A DNA stretch of 64,000 bases from NCBI GenBank assembly GCA_014529385.2, contig CM043944.1, forward strand, positions 53,185,268-53,249,267, written 5' to 3'. A program made the position numbers and the translations under genes. Of this stretch, positions 1 to 11,300 are shown piece after piece; the stretch's first letter is position 1; each line of letters opens with the position of its first letter. The DNA is from Adiantum capillus-veneris (lineage: Eukaryota > Streptophyta > Polypodiopsida > Polypodiales > Pteridaceae). Under the pieces are notes generated by a model. That model did no database searches and had not been told where the DNA came from. It worked only from the letters and a program-made list of their open reading frames with translations.

Positions 1-41
1 GACCAGAACGCTTCTCCTAGTTTGAATTTTCAGCTGAAATT

Positions 42-1860
42 ATGGCACCCAAAACCAACCATGGTCGTAAGCCATCCTACCACGTTGACCCTATCCCTGA
101 GGAGTCAAAAACAAATTCTGATCCTAAGAATGAACCGAGGACTGAAACTGAGGCTCAAGAGGAGCACAGTCATGTTGATGAGGCTAAGGACTATCAGCAC
201 TCCAGTCAGTCTAGAAGAAGAAGGGCTGAGAGGGAAGAACGCAAGGCCAGGAGTTCTCGGACCACAGATGGGGATGAAGGAGCCAAAGGCAGTAAAGGTA
301 GCAGTCATAGTTCCAATAGAAAAGCTTGGGAGGGGATGGAAACTGAGACTGAATAATAAATTGATTGGGATGCAGACACAGACCATTACAAGAAATCTTC
401 AAGAAGGAGTCAGGTTCCTAAGGTGAGAAGAGGCAAAAACAATGCTAATTGACATGATTATACCTCTTCATGGAAAATTTCTTTTCCAGTGTTCAAAGGT
501 GGGAAGAAAGATGACCCTGATGTTCATATCCAAGCCTTTGAACAGTATGCTGAGTTGAAAAACATTGATGAAGATGACTTGGGGGAATACTTTCCTCAAA
601 CATTAAAGGAGGCAGCAAGGAAATGGTACTACCATTACCCAGCTTACCAATTCAAATCATATAACAAACTACTCAAAGCTTTCCGACTGGAATATTTAGA
701 TAATAGAGGAGATGAGGATATCCTCTGTGAGCTGGATAAGATAAAGCAAAGGAAATTATCAGTCAGAAGTTATGTTGAGAAAATCAGGAGCTGACTAGGC
801 AGCTGTAGGAACCACCATCAAAAAAGCGGTTGCGGGCATGGTTTTTAAATGGTTCCCGCAATAAGAAGCTTAGGGAACAGGAGTTGCCTGCACCAACAAA
901 GAAGTTTAATGATTTGGTGCAGCGAGTCCTGAAGCTGGAACAGCATGCTAAGAAGGAAAGGTGTCATAAGAAGAGGAGGTCCAGTAGTAGTAGTACTTCT
1001 ACTTAGAATACTGATTCTAGTAAGACCTCCAGTAGTTCAGTAGCTTGGACGAGAAGAGCAAAGACAAGGCTAAGAAGGGGTCTTGGTCTAGAAAGATTAA
1101 TGAGATGGCCCGGCAGATTGCTAAAATCAACCAGACCAGACAACCTGTAAGAAGAGTGGAAACCTGGTGTTCAAAGTGTAAATCCAAAGATCATGTTTCC
1201 AATGAATGTCCACAGTTTACTTACTGCAAAGCTTACGGCCATCTATGGAACAACTGCGGCATTCGCATTCATCGTTTCAAGAAGGGAAAAGATATGTCTG
1301 TGGTGGCATTTACCAATGCTGAACCAGTAAGATTGGAGACTACCAGTGTACGCCAATAAGAGAAATCAGGTATCAGTGGTGCTAGTACGGGGCGTGGCAG
1401 GTACCAAGGGTACTGGCCGAGGCCGGGGTCATGGTAATTTCCAGAGTCAAAGTTTGAATTGTTATACTTGTGGTAAGTATGGGAATTTTGTGGCTCATTG
1501 TCCAGAAACACCTATATTACTGCGGCTACTGAGGTGAAGGCCCCTGAACCAGTTTCCGTACAAGCAGTTACACGCAGCAAAGGGGTGGTTATTGAGGAAA
1601 TCCCAAATAACCCAGCAAAACCAGTCAATCCTGAAAGTAGCAAATGGGCTGAACAGAGAGAGGTGTGGAAAGCCAAGGGTAAAGAAAAGGTGGTTGATGA
1701 ATGGTAGGAGCAGAGAGAATTGGCAGCGAAAATCATAGAGCATTTAGCCAAGAAGCTGCCATAGCAGCCAGAGAATTCTGATGCTCGAGTCATTTAGAAG
1801 ATACCAGCCCGGCCTTTTGAGAAAGCACAACCAGATCAGTCAAGGTCTGGAACACCTGAG
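42..1860 (+). pseudogene. gag: TE1 gag (degenerate), with three zinc knuckles
   Basis: Structural capsid/nucleocapsid precursor of TE1. The start is placed at the ATG at 42 (MAPKTNHG), opening a charged, low-complexity N-terminus to 356. The capsid-type segment (489-794) has the retrotransposon gag pattern: HIQAFEQYAEL, FPQTLKEAARKWYYHY and RSYVEKIR. Three CCHC-type knuckles follow: 1168-1209 is a complete CX2CX4HX4C; 1225-1257 has its second Cys changed to Tyr; 1460-1501 has the His changed to Asn. Frames shift near 356, 790, 1020 and 1340, and TAG stops interrupt the linker (for example near 830, 1003, 1705, 1760 and 1795). The knuckles would bind packaged RNA in a living element. The call as gag is secure; the exact boundary with protease is not. 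Confidence 0.8.
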
Positions 1861-1863
1861 ACC

Positions 1864-2560
1864 ATGTTGGCTGCAGTTCAGGGATTGATGGAAGAGTTAG
1901 GGACTGATAAGGGAGCTGAAAGCACTAGAACAAAGGAATGGTATTGTGCAGATACTACCAATTCTTCAAGTTCTGATAACAACTCTGATCATGAGAGGGA
2001 GGAAATTCATGTCAAGATTTGTGACAGAATTCAAAAACCCACGGTTGAGTTAGAGGACATTAGAAAAACTTTGCCTGAAGCAGCAAATTTCATCAGACAA
2101 CAAAGGAAGACTAAGGCGAAAGCCAGAACAGTTGACTTGGCAGCTGTCAGAGATGATGAATTGCCGGTGATCCAGGTAGATTATAAAGTTAGGAAATAGT
2201 GGGAGCCACTATCTGGTGTCATACTGAATGGAGGAGCAGGAGTAAACATCCTGGGGGCACATCTTCAGCAAAGGATGCGAATTACAAATCTCAAGCCCGC
2301 ACCTTTCAAAGTTCAAATGGCAGACCATCGAGTAGTGCAGGCAACTGGTATGATAGAGAGTATGTAGATAAGAGTGGGCAAGCAAAAGTTCAAAACTAGC
2401 TTCCTAGTATTAGATGTACAAGGCGGTGCGTATGGGATGCTATTGGGACGCCCATGGCTGCAAACGGCATAGGCTGTTCAGGACTATGCTAATCAGACTT
2501 TGACAATACAAGGTGCCAGTAGCAGAATTCAGATTAAGACAAACAACACTAGGAGTTGGA
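1864..2560 (+). pseudogene. TE1 retropepsin (protease), active-site Asp changed
   Basis: Aspartic protease region between gag and RT. An acidic linker (1864-2199) leads to the active-site loop at about 2221-2244. There the usual D-S/G-G motif reads N-G-G-A-G at 2227-2241, so the catalytic aspartate is replaced by asparagine. The C-terminal protease signature LLGRPWL lies at 2440-2460. TAG stops occur just before the active-site loop (near 2198), after it (near 2360) and after LGRPWL (near 2470). Retropepsins act as homodimers that cut Gag-Pol; with Asn in place of Asp this copy could not be catalytic even without the stops. No other identity fits. Confidence 0.75.
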
Positions 2561-3059
2561 GAAAGGAACTGACACCCGAAGAGCTTTGCTAGAAGTATAA
2601 GGTGAAGAAGATTGAGAGAATGCTGGCAGCAACAATGAATATTTTTCCATTAATCGAGATAGATCTCAACGCAGTATTACTGGACAAGATCAGGCTAAAA
2701 AGAAAAAGAAGCAATTTTCAGACCAGTTCACTGAGAAAAACTTTGGATAACGGGCAGTTCAGCTAAGTGGAAAGCCAGAAGAACCAGTTGATTCCAGTGC
2801 ACCAGTGGATTCTAAACAAATACACTCTGAAGAAGTTACTGAAAATCAAAATAGCAATTCAGAGCTCAGGGGACCGTCTTGGGATTACGCTGAGGAGTCA
2901 AACAAGAGAAAAGGCGGAGGCCCTAATTGGTTACTTCCAGATGATTAGGAAATAGAGGAATGGAGTTTAGGTTCTGAGGAAAATCTTAGATTGATCAAAG
3001 TCAATAAACATTTGAATCCTAAGATAAAAGAGAAGGCCCGACGTATGTTCCAGGCAGTA

Positions 3060-3965
3060 CAAGGATGTGTTTGCATGGGAACATACTGATCTTAAAGGAG
3101 TAGATCCGAAGGTATGTCAACATCAAATACCATTGAAATCAGATTCCAGACTAGTACGGCTGCAACGATATCGAATGAATCCAAATTACGCTAAGAAGGT
3201 CAAGCAAGAGATTGATAACCTTCTAAAGGTTGGGTTCGTTACTGAAGTAGCTACTAGTGACTGGTTGTTCCCTATTGTGGTGGTACCCAAGAAAAATGAA
3301 AAGCTTAGAGTGTGTGTGGATTATAGGAAGTTGAACGCTCAAACAATTAAGGATCCCTTTTCGTTACCCTTCACGGATATGTTGCTTGATGAAATTGCAA
3401 GATATGAGATGTATAGCTTTATGGATGGTTATAGTGGCTATAACCAATTACAGATTGCTCCTAAAGATCGGAGTAAAACCACCTTTATTACTAAGTGGGG
3501 AGCATTTATGTATCTAGTGATGCCATTTGGTCTTTGCAATAGCACCAGCCACTTTTCAACAATGTATGATGGAAATATTCAATGAATTTCTTCACCAATT
3601 CTTTGCCATATTTATGGATGATTTCACTATATATTCAACAAAGGAGAAGCAATTACTTTTTCTTGAAATGGTTTTCCAGTGTTGTCAGGAAAAGCGGATC
3701 TGTTTGAACCCATTCAAATCTATTTTGCTAGTCTAGAAAGGATAGGTATTGGGACATGTAGTGTCCAGGAGTGGTATAGAAATGGCCAATGACAAGATCC
3801 AGTGTGTCCAACAGACCAAGGCGCCTCGGAATGTGTCATAGTTAAGCTCTTTCTTGGTATCAAATTTTACAGAAGATTTGTGCACAAGTTTGCTTCCCGG
3901 GCATTACCTTTGTATGAACTTACAAACAAGACCAGCAAGTTCAGTTGGACTGATGAATGTGAGGA
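3060..3965 (+). pseudogene. TE1 reverse transcriptase (frameshifted)
   Basis: RT palm and fingers of a Ty3/gypsy pol. It starts around KDVFAWEHTDLKGVDP, with the fingers motif PIVVVPKKN...LRVCVDYRKLN, then FMDGYSGYNQL and TTFITKWG. The catalytic box is FMDD at 3611-3622 (the usual YVDD/YMDD), with both aspartates kept. A frameshift at about 3530-3550 separates FGL from APATFQ. A TAG stop lies near 3735, a second frame change follows, and another TAG sits near 3839. The connection domain (FLGIKFYRRFVHKFASRALPLYEL) reads to about 3960, where a TAA occurs. It copies element RNA into DNA in the family; this copy cannot make a full enzyme. Confidence 0.88.
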
Positions 3966-3984
3966 GAGTTTTTAAAATTTAAAT

Positions 3985-4278
3985 AATGCTATTATCAATA
4001 AGCTAGTCCTTCGACAACCAAATTGGGATGTCATTTTTCATTTACATGTCGATGCTTCCGAACTGGCGATGGGAGCGATATTGTCTCAGCCAGAAGGAAG
4101 AACTGATTATCCAGTGTACTTTGCCACTCATTGCAGGTTCAGTCAGGCTGAACAAGGGTATACAACTACTGATTTCCTATCCAGGAGTACGGATGGGTAC
4201 TCTGAGGTGTCTTTAAAAGACGAGCCAGTGGATGCAGAACTATTTCAGTTAACAGCTGCAGAATCAAATGATCCATAA
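3985..4278 (+). pseudogene. TE1 RNase H, internally deleted
   Basis: The N-terminal half of the gypsy RNase H is clear: HLHVDASELAMGAILSQ, then YPVYFATHCRFSQAEQGYTTTD. At about 4164-4170 the frame jumps straight to FLSRSTDGY, which resembles the ADxLSR end of the domain. Roughly the middle 100 residues of a normal RNase H are therefore missing while the frame stays open. This looks like an internal deletion rather than sequence decay. The domain would degrade RNA in the RNA:DNA hybrid during element replication. Confidence 0.7.
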
Positions 4279-4620
4279 TTGTATGAGGTATATATGTTTC
4301 TTTCTAAGGGAGGATTCCCAGATAACTGGACTCAGAATCAGAAGAAGGCTCTGATTATTAAGAGTCTGAAGTTCACCATCATTGGCAGATCACTTTACAG
4401 ATTGGGAGTCGATGGGGTTCTTCAGAGATGTGTGCCTATGGAGGAACGAATGCAAGTTATTTCAAAGGCACATAATGGGGATTCTAGGGGACATTTTTCT
4501 ATTGATACCACTTCAAAAAAGATTCTGCAAAGGCTGGCTTGTGGTGGCAGACTTTAATATCTGATGTCAGAAGCTTTTGTAAAACTTGTGATATATGCCA
4601 AAGAATGGACAGACCCACAG
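4279..4620 (+). pseudogene. TE1 integrase, N-terminal zinc-binding part
   Basis: HHCC zinc domain of integrase: His pair in KAHNGDSRGHFS and Cys pair in SFCKTCDICQRMDRPT, with a frameshift between them near 4540. The reading stops exactly at 4620, where the TE2 5' LTR begins (TGTCAGGAG), and resumes at 13887 with TAANITPL in the phase expected for an uninterrupted gene. The zinc domain helps integrase multimerise and hold viral-type DNA ends. Placement and continuity make this assignment firm. Confidence 0.82.
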
Positions 4621-5850
<1,230 letters not shown>

Positions 5851-5869
5851 TTCTTTTGGCGCCCCCACA
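5851..5869 (+). promoter_or_regulatory. TE2 primer binding site
   Basis: TTCTTTTGGCGCCCCCACA directly follows the 5' LTR. The TGGCGCC core is typical of gypsy-type PBS complementary to a tRNA 3' end. I cannot name the tRNA with confidence. TE6 has a closely similar site at the same place. Confidence 0.65.
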
Positions 5870-6860
5870 GAGGATCTTCTTCGAGTATCTTCAGCTTCGG
5901 GATTACAGGTTTCAGATTGCAGACTACAGGTTACAGATTACAGGTTACAGGTTACAGGGATAGGTACAGGTGATTCACACAGGTACAGGTAGCTGGAGTA
6001 GAGTGATATACTGGCAAGTCGAAGTCACTTGTAGTTGTCGTGGGTGTGCATCATTTGGCGCCTGTTTGAGCGCATTGTCTACTGGTACTGTACGTTACTT
6101 GTGGAAACTGCCATTATACGCCTTTTTGGAGCCATACTTGGTTTTATTTGGCAGTCCCAGCCATTTTTGAGACTTGGTCTGGAAGATAGTCATTTTTGAG
6201 ATTTGACTATACGAGATTTGCATAAGCTTTCATGAGAGGGTCGATAGCGTGAGGTTTTATTGAGCTGGGGGATTCTCAAATGTGAGATCCTTTCGGTGAT
6301 ACAGGTGGCTGGAGCACGCTTTTCATGACCTCGCCATAGGCTATGTACTAGTGATTCCTACTTGATGCTCGGGTTCTATTGTTGGCAGTTTATGCATACA
6401 TATACAGTCTATATTTTGGGTTCTTACTGCTCTACTTCTGGGGAAACTCTGCCAAAATTTTTCCAAGTTATGATGGTTGGTTTTTTGGTCTTTTGAGCCA
6501 TTTATATTGTTATGCTGCTGAAATTCTAGCAAAATCATAGAATAACTCAGGTGTGCCTTCTTGGGAGCTGCATGGTTGGCTTTAATGGATGATCAAAATG
6601 GCCCTCAATTCACTCATTTTCATTTAACTCAAAGAATCCAAATAAATGTTCATGTGTCCAGGAAGATTTTTTTCCAGCAGCGCATAGTCTTTATGTTTGG
6701 GCCAAGAAGATTAAGAGAGATACTGGAATGCCCTTTGCCTGTTGTAATTCCAATGATTAACTATGAAAACTCATTTGATGTGCATGTGTTTGTCCTTATC
6801 TAAGACAAGCTCCATTGAAGTTTTTGGGGATTGAGTCAGTCAAAAGTTTTGGGTTCTTGC
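5870..6860 (+). other. TE2 untranslated leader with TTACAGG minisatellite
   Basis: About 1 kb between PBS and gag with no convincing coding. It contains a degenerate 6-7 bp minisatellite at about 5901-5990 based on TTACAGG/TACAGGT. The rest has no recognised structure. Confidence 0.6.
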
Positions 6861-6879
6861 ACGTGTGTTTGAAGGGGTT

Positions 6880-8080
6880 TTTAAAGCATGGAACTTGGGT
6901 AGCCATGGCTTTCTCTTATGCGGAGTTTCATGGAAGAAGTGATGAAGATGTGGAAGACTTTTTGGAAAAGATAGAGGTTGCTTGTATTAGCAACCAGATT
7001 CATGACCCGGTGTAGATGTACGTCTTCTCCAAATTTGTTTGAAGAGTGACGCACGAGTTTGGTCCAAAACATTTGAAGAGGAGTTGTGTGTGGCTGATCC
7101 ACCTGTAAGATTGAGTTGGGACAATCTAAGGCATGGATTGGAAGTGGAGTTTGTGAAGACAGAAGATCCTGACAAAGTGTGGCAGGAAGTACAGGGTTTG
7201 GTGCAAAAGGAAGCCGAAAGAGGACTCCGCTGACTCGACTTCCCTTGGGCTTGGAGATACACCGCCCTCACTGCCTCTTGAGATTGTGGACACAAAGGAG
7301 GTGCCTACTGCAAATACAGATACATTTATCCGGTTTGAACCTCAAAATCCATTTTGAAACTCTTGACATAATTCAAGGAAAATGGTCACTTAACAGGACA
7401 TAAAAGTGTCCCATTACCAACCTAGTGTTAACAAGAAGGGGATTCCCCTTGTAAGTCAACAAATCAACTAGGGTAGCTCTTGTATTGTCTTCCACTAAAA
7501 AAAGAGAACTCAAACTCTTGCAACTCAATTACCCATTTCTTGACCACATTTGACATGTTAGTGCCAGTAATTAACTTGAGCCAGTAGATGCTACATACGT
7601 AAGTTCTCATTGGCATGGGAGCAGATGTGCAAGGCCTTAGCACCACAAGTACCTCCGCCTGACATGATGAAGAAGGAAAACTTCTTGGCTGGTCTTTGGG
7701 AGAATATACGTTGGAGAGTGGAGCTAAAGAAGCCTAGGACATATGAAGATGGACTAGAGGTAGCAAGGAACAAAGAGTGGAAGTTGAGGAAAATGAGCCA
7801 GTTAGAGGTGGAGTCTTTGCCCATGAGGTCTGAATTTCAACCTATGGAATCTTTACAAGGTCTCATGCCAGGGATTCATCATGAACCAGTGGTTTCTGTT
7901 ACTCCTTAGGTTATGCCAACAGTGGTCACTACATTAGTGAAAGATGATGGGCTAAGACAAGACATGAGGCAAGTGGTAGATTTAATAAAGAATCTCAACC
8001 TAAACATGCTAGGTCAAGTGGGAAATAATCGAGGTCGAGGGAGGTTTGCAAATCAGCCCAGGAGGTGAAGAAAGACCTAG
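6880..8080 (+). pseudogene. gag: TE2 gag (broken, with insertion 7237-7575)
   Basis: Capsid region begins around FSYAEFHGRSDEDVEDFLEKIEVA (6911 onward), has a TAG near 7014 and a frameshift into WDNLRHGLEVEFVKTEDPDKVWQEV to about 7233. Coding resumes at about 7610 (EQMCKALAPQVPPPD ... ARNKEWKLRKM) and runs, with a TAG at 7907, to the glycine/arginine stretch near 8040. Between the two halves lies about 340 bp of foreign DNA that includes an inverted copy of this element's own pol. TE6 has the same FHG..DED gag opening and K..WQEV, which supports the family link. The product would form the particle shell and package element RNA. Confidence 0.75.
7428..7574 (-). repeat. Inverted copy of TE2 RNase H region inserted in gag
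   Basis: Read on the minus strand this stretch encodes MSNVVKKWVIELQEFEFSF and matches plus-strand 10606-10751 of the same element (MSNVIKKWVIELQAFEFSF). Similarity starts and stops sharply at both ends. The left neighbour 7237-7427 has no recognised origin. Confidence 0.85.
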
Positions 8081-9755
8081 GAATGGTGTTGGACAAAGCA
8101 ATGGTAGGTTTTGGAGGCAGATGCCCACATGTTATAATTGCAGAGAGTTGGGCCACATCAGCCCGCAATGTGATAAGCCACCAAGGATGGGGAGAGACAT
8201 GTATCCATTGCCAATACAGGTGCTAACTAGGTCAAATGATTACGGCATCGAAATCAAGGGAGAAGAACGAACCAGTGGATTAACCCAAGAGGAAAAGGGA
8301 AAGACAAAAGTGATAAGTGTAGTCACCTTGGAGAAGGCATCAAAGCTAGAGGATACATTAGTGATGCCTATTGGGAAGAGGACAACAGAGGACAAGGAAG
8401 GAGGAAGTGCCCCAGGTCCTAGTAAGAAGAAGGGAAAGAGCCATGAAGGCAAGGATGTCAAGGCCAAGAGGAAAAGAAGGGCTCGACGCAAGTTTCATGT
8501 TTCAGATTTTCCACAAGGGGATGGGCAATTAAGCTATGACTTGAAGGAGGATCTAGCAAGCAGGAAAGCAGATGTTACTTTTGGGCAGCTTATAGAGATG
8601 GTGCCTAAGCTAAAGAGACAGTGGAAGAGAATGGTTAACCCAATGGAGAAAGAGCCAAAGAGAGGTTCAGTGAAGGTGTTGGCGATGGATGAGCTACTAG
8701 ACATTTGTCCAATAGTAGATGTGTGGCATAAAATAAAAAATATGGGACAAGGTTATGTGGATGGTGGAGCCCAAATATGTGTCATAACACACTCATGCGT
8801 TGAGAAGATGGGTCTTCCAGAGCCTGACTGGGTGTTAGGCTTTCGGGTCAGATTGGCAAACCATCAAAAAGTAAAATGTTTGGGTGTTGTAAAGAGCTTA
8901 GAAGTGGAGGCATATGATGCAAAGGTGGTGGTTGATTTTCATGTGATGCCAGTGGGGTTGGAATCATATACTATTATATTGGGTAGACCATGGCTATGTG
9001 TAGTGGGAGTTGTTCAAGATTGGAGACGTGGTACGATTAGCCTCTATGGAAAGATAGGTGCCAAGAAGATATATAATATGGACACAAGGAAACGATTGGA
9101 GGAGCTTTATGAGGATGAGGATGAGTCTAGTGATGAAGACTATTCCATAGTGTCTAATGAGGACAGTGATAGTACTACCAGCAATGATGAGGATGCTGAT
9201 GTTGCATTTCTTTTGATGGACAAAGAAATCCAGGAGTCTGGTTTAGTTGCATTTGCGAATGAAGTTGAAGATGAAAGTGAAGGGCCTTATGAAGTGATTC
9301 AAGGGCTGATGCAAACCAAGGTTGAATTTTCAAAGAAGCACGAATTGATGACACAAATGATCAGTGGAGACCTCTCAGCTATGGAGAAGGAGATATATTT
9401 GCACATGCTGGCTAGTTTTCCTGATTTGCTCATTACCTCATATGAAGAGATCAGAGGGTTCAAGGGTGAAGAGATCCATATAGAGCTGAAAGAAGGTGCT
9501 AAGCTAGTGCGGCAAAGGCTAAGAAGGATGGGTCAAGAGCAAATGGAAGCCTTGCGGGAAGAGGTGGACAAGTTATTGGAAGCAGGGCTCATAGTCCCAG
9601 AAGAAACCACAAGATGGGTGAGTCCAGTAGTATTCAGCCCAAAGAAGGATGGAAAGTGGAGGATTTGTGTAGATTTTAAACCCTTAAATGCAGCCACTGA
9701 GAAGAACCCATATCCCCTTCCATTCATTGATCAGATCTTGGATTCAGTGTGGTAG
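8046..9755 (+). CDS. TE2 nucleocapsid-protease-RT N-terminus (569 codons open)
   Basis: Longest open frame of the window. A CX2CX4HX4C zinc knuckle lies at 8130-8171 (CYNCRELGHISPQC). A lysine-rich linker follows, then a retropepsin with active site VDGGAQICVIT (Asp at 8760-8762) and the LGRPWL signature at 8979-8996. An acidic spacer (about 9100-9270) is followed by the RT fingers: IHIELKEGAKLV, SPVVFSPKKDGKWRICVDF and NPYPLPFIDQIL. The frame ends at a TAG (9753-9755) within RT. This part looks well preserved beside the rest of the element: protease Asp and zinc ligands are intact. It is a fragment of a larger Gag-Pol; the true start lies upstream in gag. RT residues continue in another frame from about 9790. 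Confidence 0.85.
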   Translation: MQISPGGEERPRNGVGQSNGRFWRQMPTCYNCRELGHISPQCDKPPRMGRDMYPLPIQVLTRSNDYGIEIKGEERTSGLTQEEKGKTKVISVVTLEKASKLEDTLVMPIGKRTTEDKEGGSAPGPSKKKGKSHEGKDVKAKRKRRARRKFHVSDFPQGDGQLSYDLKEDLASRKADVTFGQLIEMVPKLKRQWKRMVNPMEKEPKRGSVKVLAMDELLDICPIVDVWHKIKNMGQGYVDGGAQICVITHSCVEKMGLPEPDWVLGFRVRLANHQKVKCLGVVKSLEVEAYDAKVVVDFHVMPVGLESYTIILGRPWLCVVGVVQDWRRGTISLYGKIGAKKIYNMDTRKRLEELYEDEDESSDEDYSIVSNEDSDSTTSNDEDADVAFLLMDKEIQESGLVAFANEVEDESEGPYEVIQGLMQTKVEFSKKHELMTQMISGDLSAMEKEIYLHMLASFPDLLITSYEEIRGFKGEEIHIELKEGAKLVRQRLRRMGQEQMEALREEVDKLLEAGLIVPEETTRWVSPVVFSPKKDGKWRICVDFKPLNAATEKNPYPLPFIDQILDSVW

Positions 9756-10600
9756 GTGATGAGAGGTATAGTGTGTGATATGATTTTTCAGGCTATTTTC
9801 AATTGAAGATTGCTCTTAAAGACCAAGCAAAGACAACTTTCATTACGCCATGGGGCTACTATTTCTACAGAGTATTTCCATTTGGGTTGTCAAATGGACC
9901 ATCTTTCTATCAAGAGAGAGCAAATTGGGTATTGGAACCATTCATTGGTAGTTGCGTTAACAGCAGTAGGGGTGAACACCATGAGAAGCTGCAAATGGTA
10001 TTGGCTTGATATGATGAATGAGGAGGACAACTAAATCCCAAGAAATGTTCATCTAGCACAGCCAAGGGTGAAGTTATTGGGCCACATGGTGTCAGAAAAT
10101 GGCATTGAGGCTGATCCAGACAAGGTTAAGTCTATTATTCTTCTTCCATCACCTACGAGTACAAAGCAATTGGCAACCTTTATACACAAAGTGAAGTACG
10201 TGGCGCGGTTTATTCCATTGTCTTTGCAGCTCCTTTATCCATTACAACAAGTGGCAAAGCATGATCCATTGCAATCGGATGACAAGTGTGAAGAAGTGTT
10301 TCAAGAGGTGAAAGAGGTGTTAGGGAGGTTGTAAGCCATGTAGGCTTCTGATTGGGAAAAAGTGTTTTATGTAAATCCATCAGTAGGGGATGATGCCATC
10401 GGAGCAGTGCTATTGCAAAAGGGGAAGGGCAGTCATTATATGAGGCCACTGTATTGTGCAAGCCGAGTGAAGTTGGTAGCAGAGAGAAAGTTCCTGGGAA
10501 CAAGAGCTAGTGATGGCCAGTGTAATATTTTCTTGTCGACGATTTCGTCATTACTTGCTACCACGACCTTTTGTTTTCTTGACGAGTAATGCCTTTTTTC
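9756..10600 (+). pseudogene. TE2 RT C-terminal part and first RNase H (deleted and frameshifted)
   Basis: RT continues as FQLKIALKDQAKTTFITPWG and FPFGLSNGPSFYQERANW to about 9960. It then passes, without the expected Y/FxDD catalytic box, to KLLGHMVSENGIEADPDKVKSI at 10068. The region of about 100 bp in between does not encode the box, so it is deleted or scrambled. The connection domain runs to 10334. After a TAA and a TAG comes the gypsy RNase H: VNPSVGDDAIGAVLLQ and LYCASRVKLVAERKFLG, with a frameshift near 10510 into FRHYLLPRPFVFLT. Confidence 0.8.
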
Positions 10601-10810
10601 CACAATTAATTAATGCCACTAACATGTCAAATGTGATCAAGAAATGGGTAATTGAGCTGCAAGCGTTTGAGTTCTCTTTTCTAGTGGAAGACATAACAAG
10701 GGCTACCCTAGCTGATTTGTTGACTTACAAGGAGAATCCCCTTCTTGTTAAGGAAGAGGTGGTGAGAAGGGTAGTTGAAGAAGTTCCACGGATCAGAATT
10801 CACATGTGTT
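10601..10810 (+). pseudogene. TE2 RNase H tail and spacer
   Basis: Encodes TNMSNVIKKWVIELQAFEFSF and TRATLADLLTYKE, the end of the gypsy RNase H and the tether to the second RNase H. The segment 10606-10751 is the source of the inverted copy found in gag at 7428-7574. Confidence 0.75.
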
Positions 10811-11300
10811 GTTCTTTGATGGCTCATATAGAAAGAGCCATGATGCAACTTCAGGGGGTATAGCACTTTATGATTTAGAGGGGAAGCTAGTATGCAAGAG
10901 AGGGTTCAAATTGGATGCGCATAGTAACAATGAGGTTGAATATGCTACTTTGGAAGCCGGATTACACATTTGTCTGAAGCATGGGATTAGAAGGTTGATC
11001 ATAAAAGGTGATGCCTTGTTAGTTGTGAAGCAAGTGTTGGGTGTGTGAAGAGCAAGAACGCCTCTTTGAAGGAAATGTGTTTCAGAATTAAAGGCCTGTT
11101 AAAAAATTTCAAAGCATGGAGCATCAGACACATTGAACATTCTCTAAATGGAGAGGCACATGAAGCAGCTCAAGGCAAGATTGGGGAGCTATTTGTGTTG
11201 AGGACCAATTTACCTCTTTATCATGGCCGGGAAAGTTTGGCTCAAGAAGAGGAGTTTTTGCTAGGCAGGAATCATTCCGAAAGACATTCAGAAGTCTAAG
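10806..11300 (+). pseudogene. TE2 second, archaeal-type RNase H (Tat clade mark)
   Basis: A separate RNase H fold lies between the gypsy RNase H and integrase. FFDGSYRKS gives the first acidic residue, NNEVEYATLEAGL the Glu, and IIKGDALLVVKQV the next Asp. The tail RHIEHSLNGEAHEAA, where N..AD.LA is normal, has lost the final Asp. A stop at 11046-11048 and a frame change follow the third motif. Plant Tat-clade gypsy elements are known to have captured such a domain; the order here matches. It probably trims primers during DNA synthesis in the family. Confidence 0.8.
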
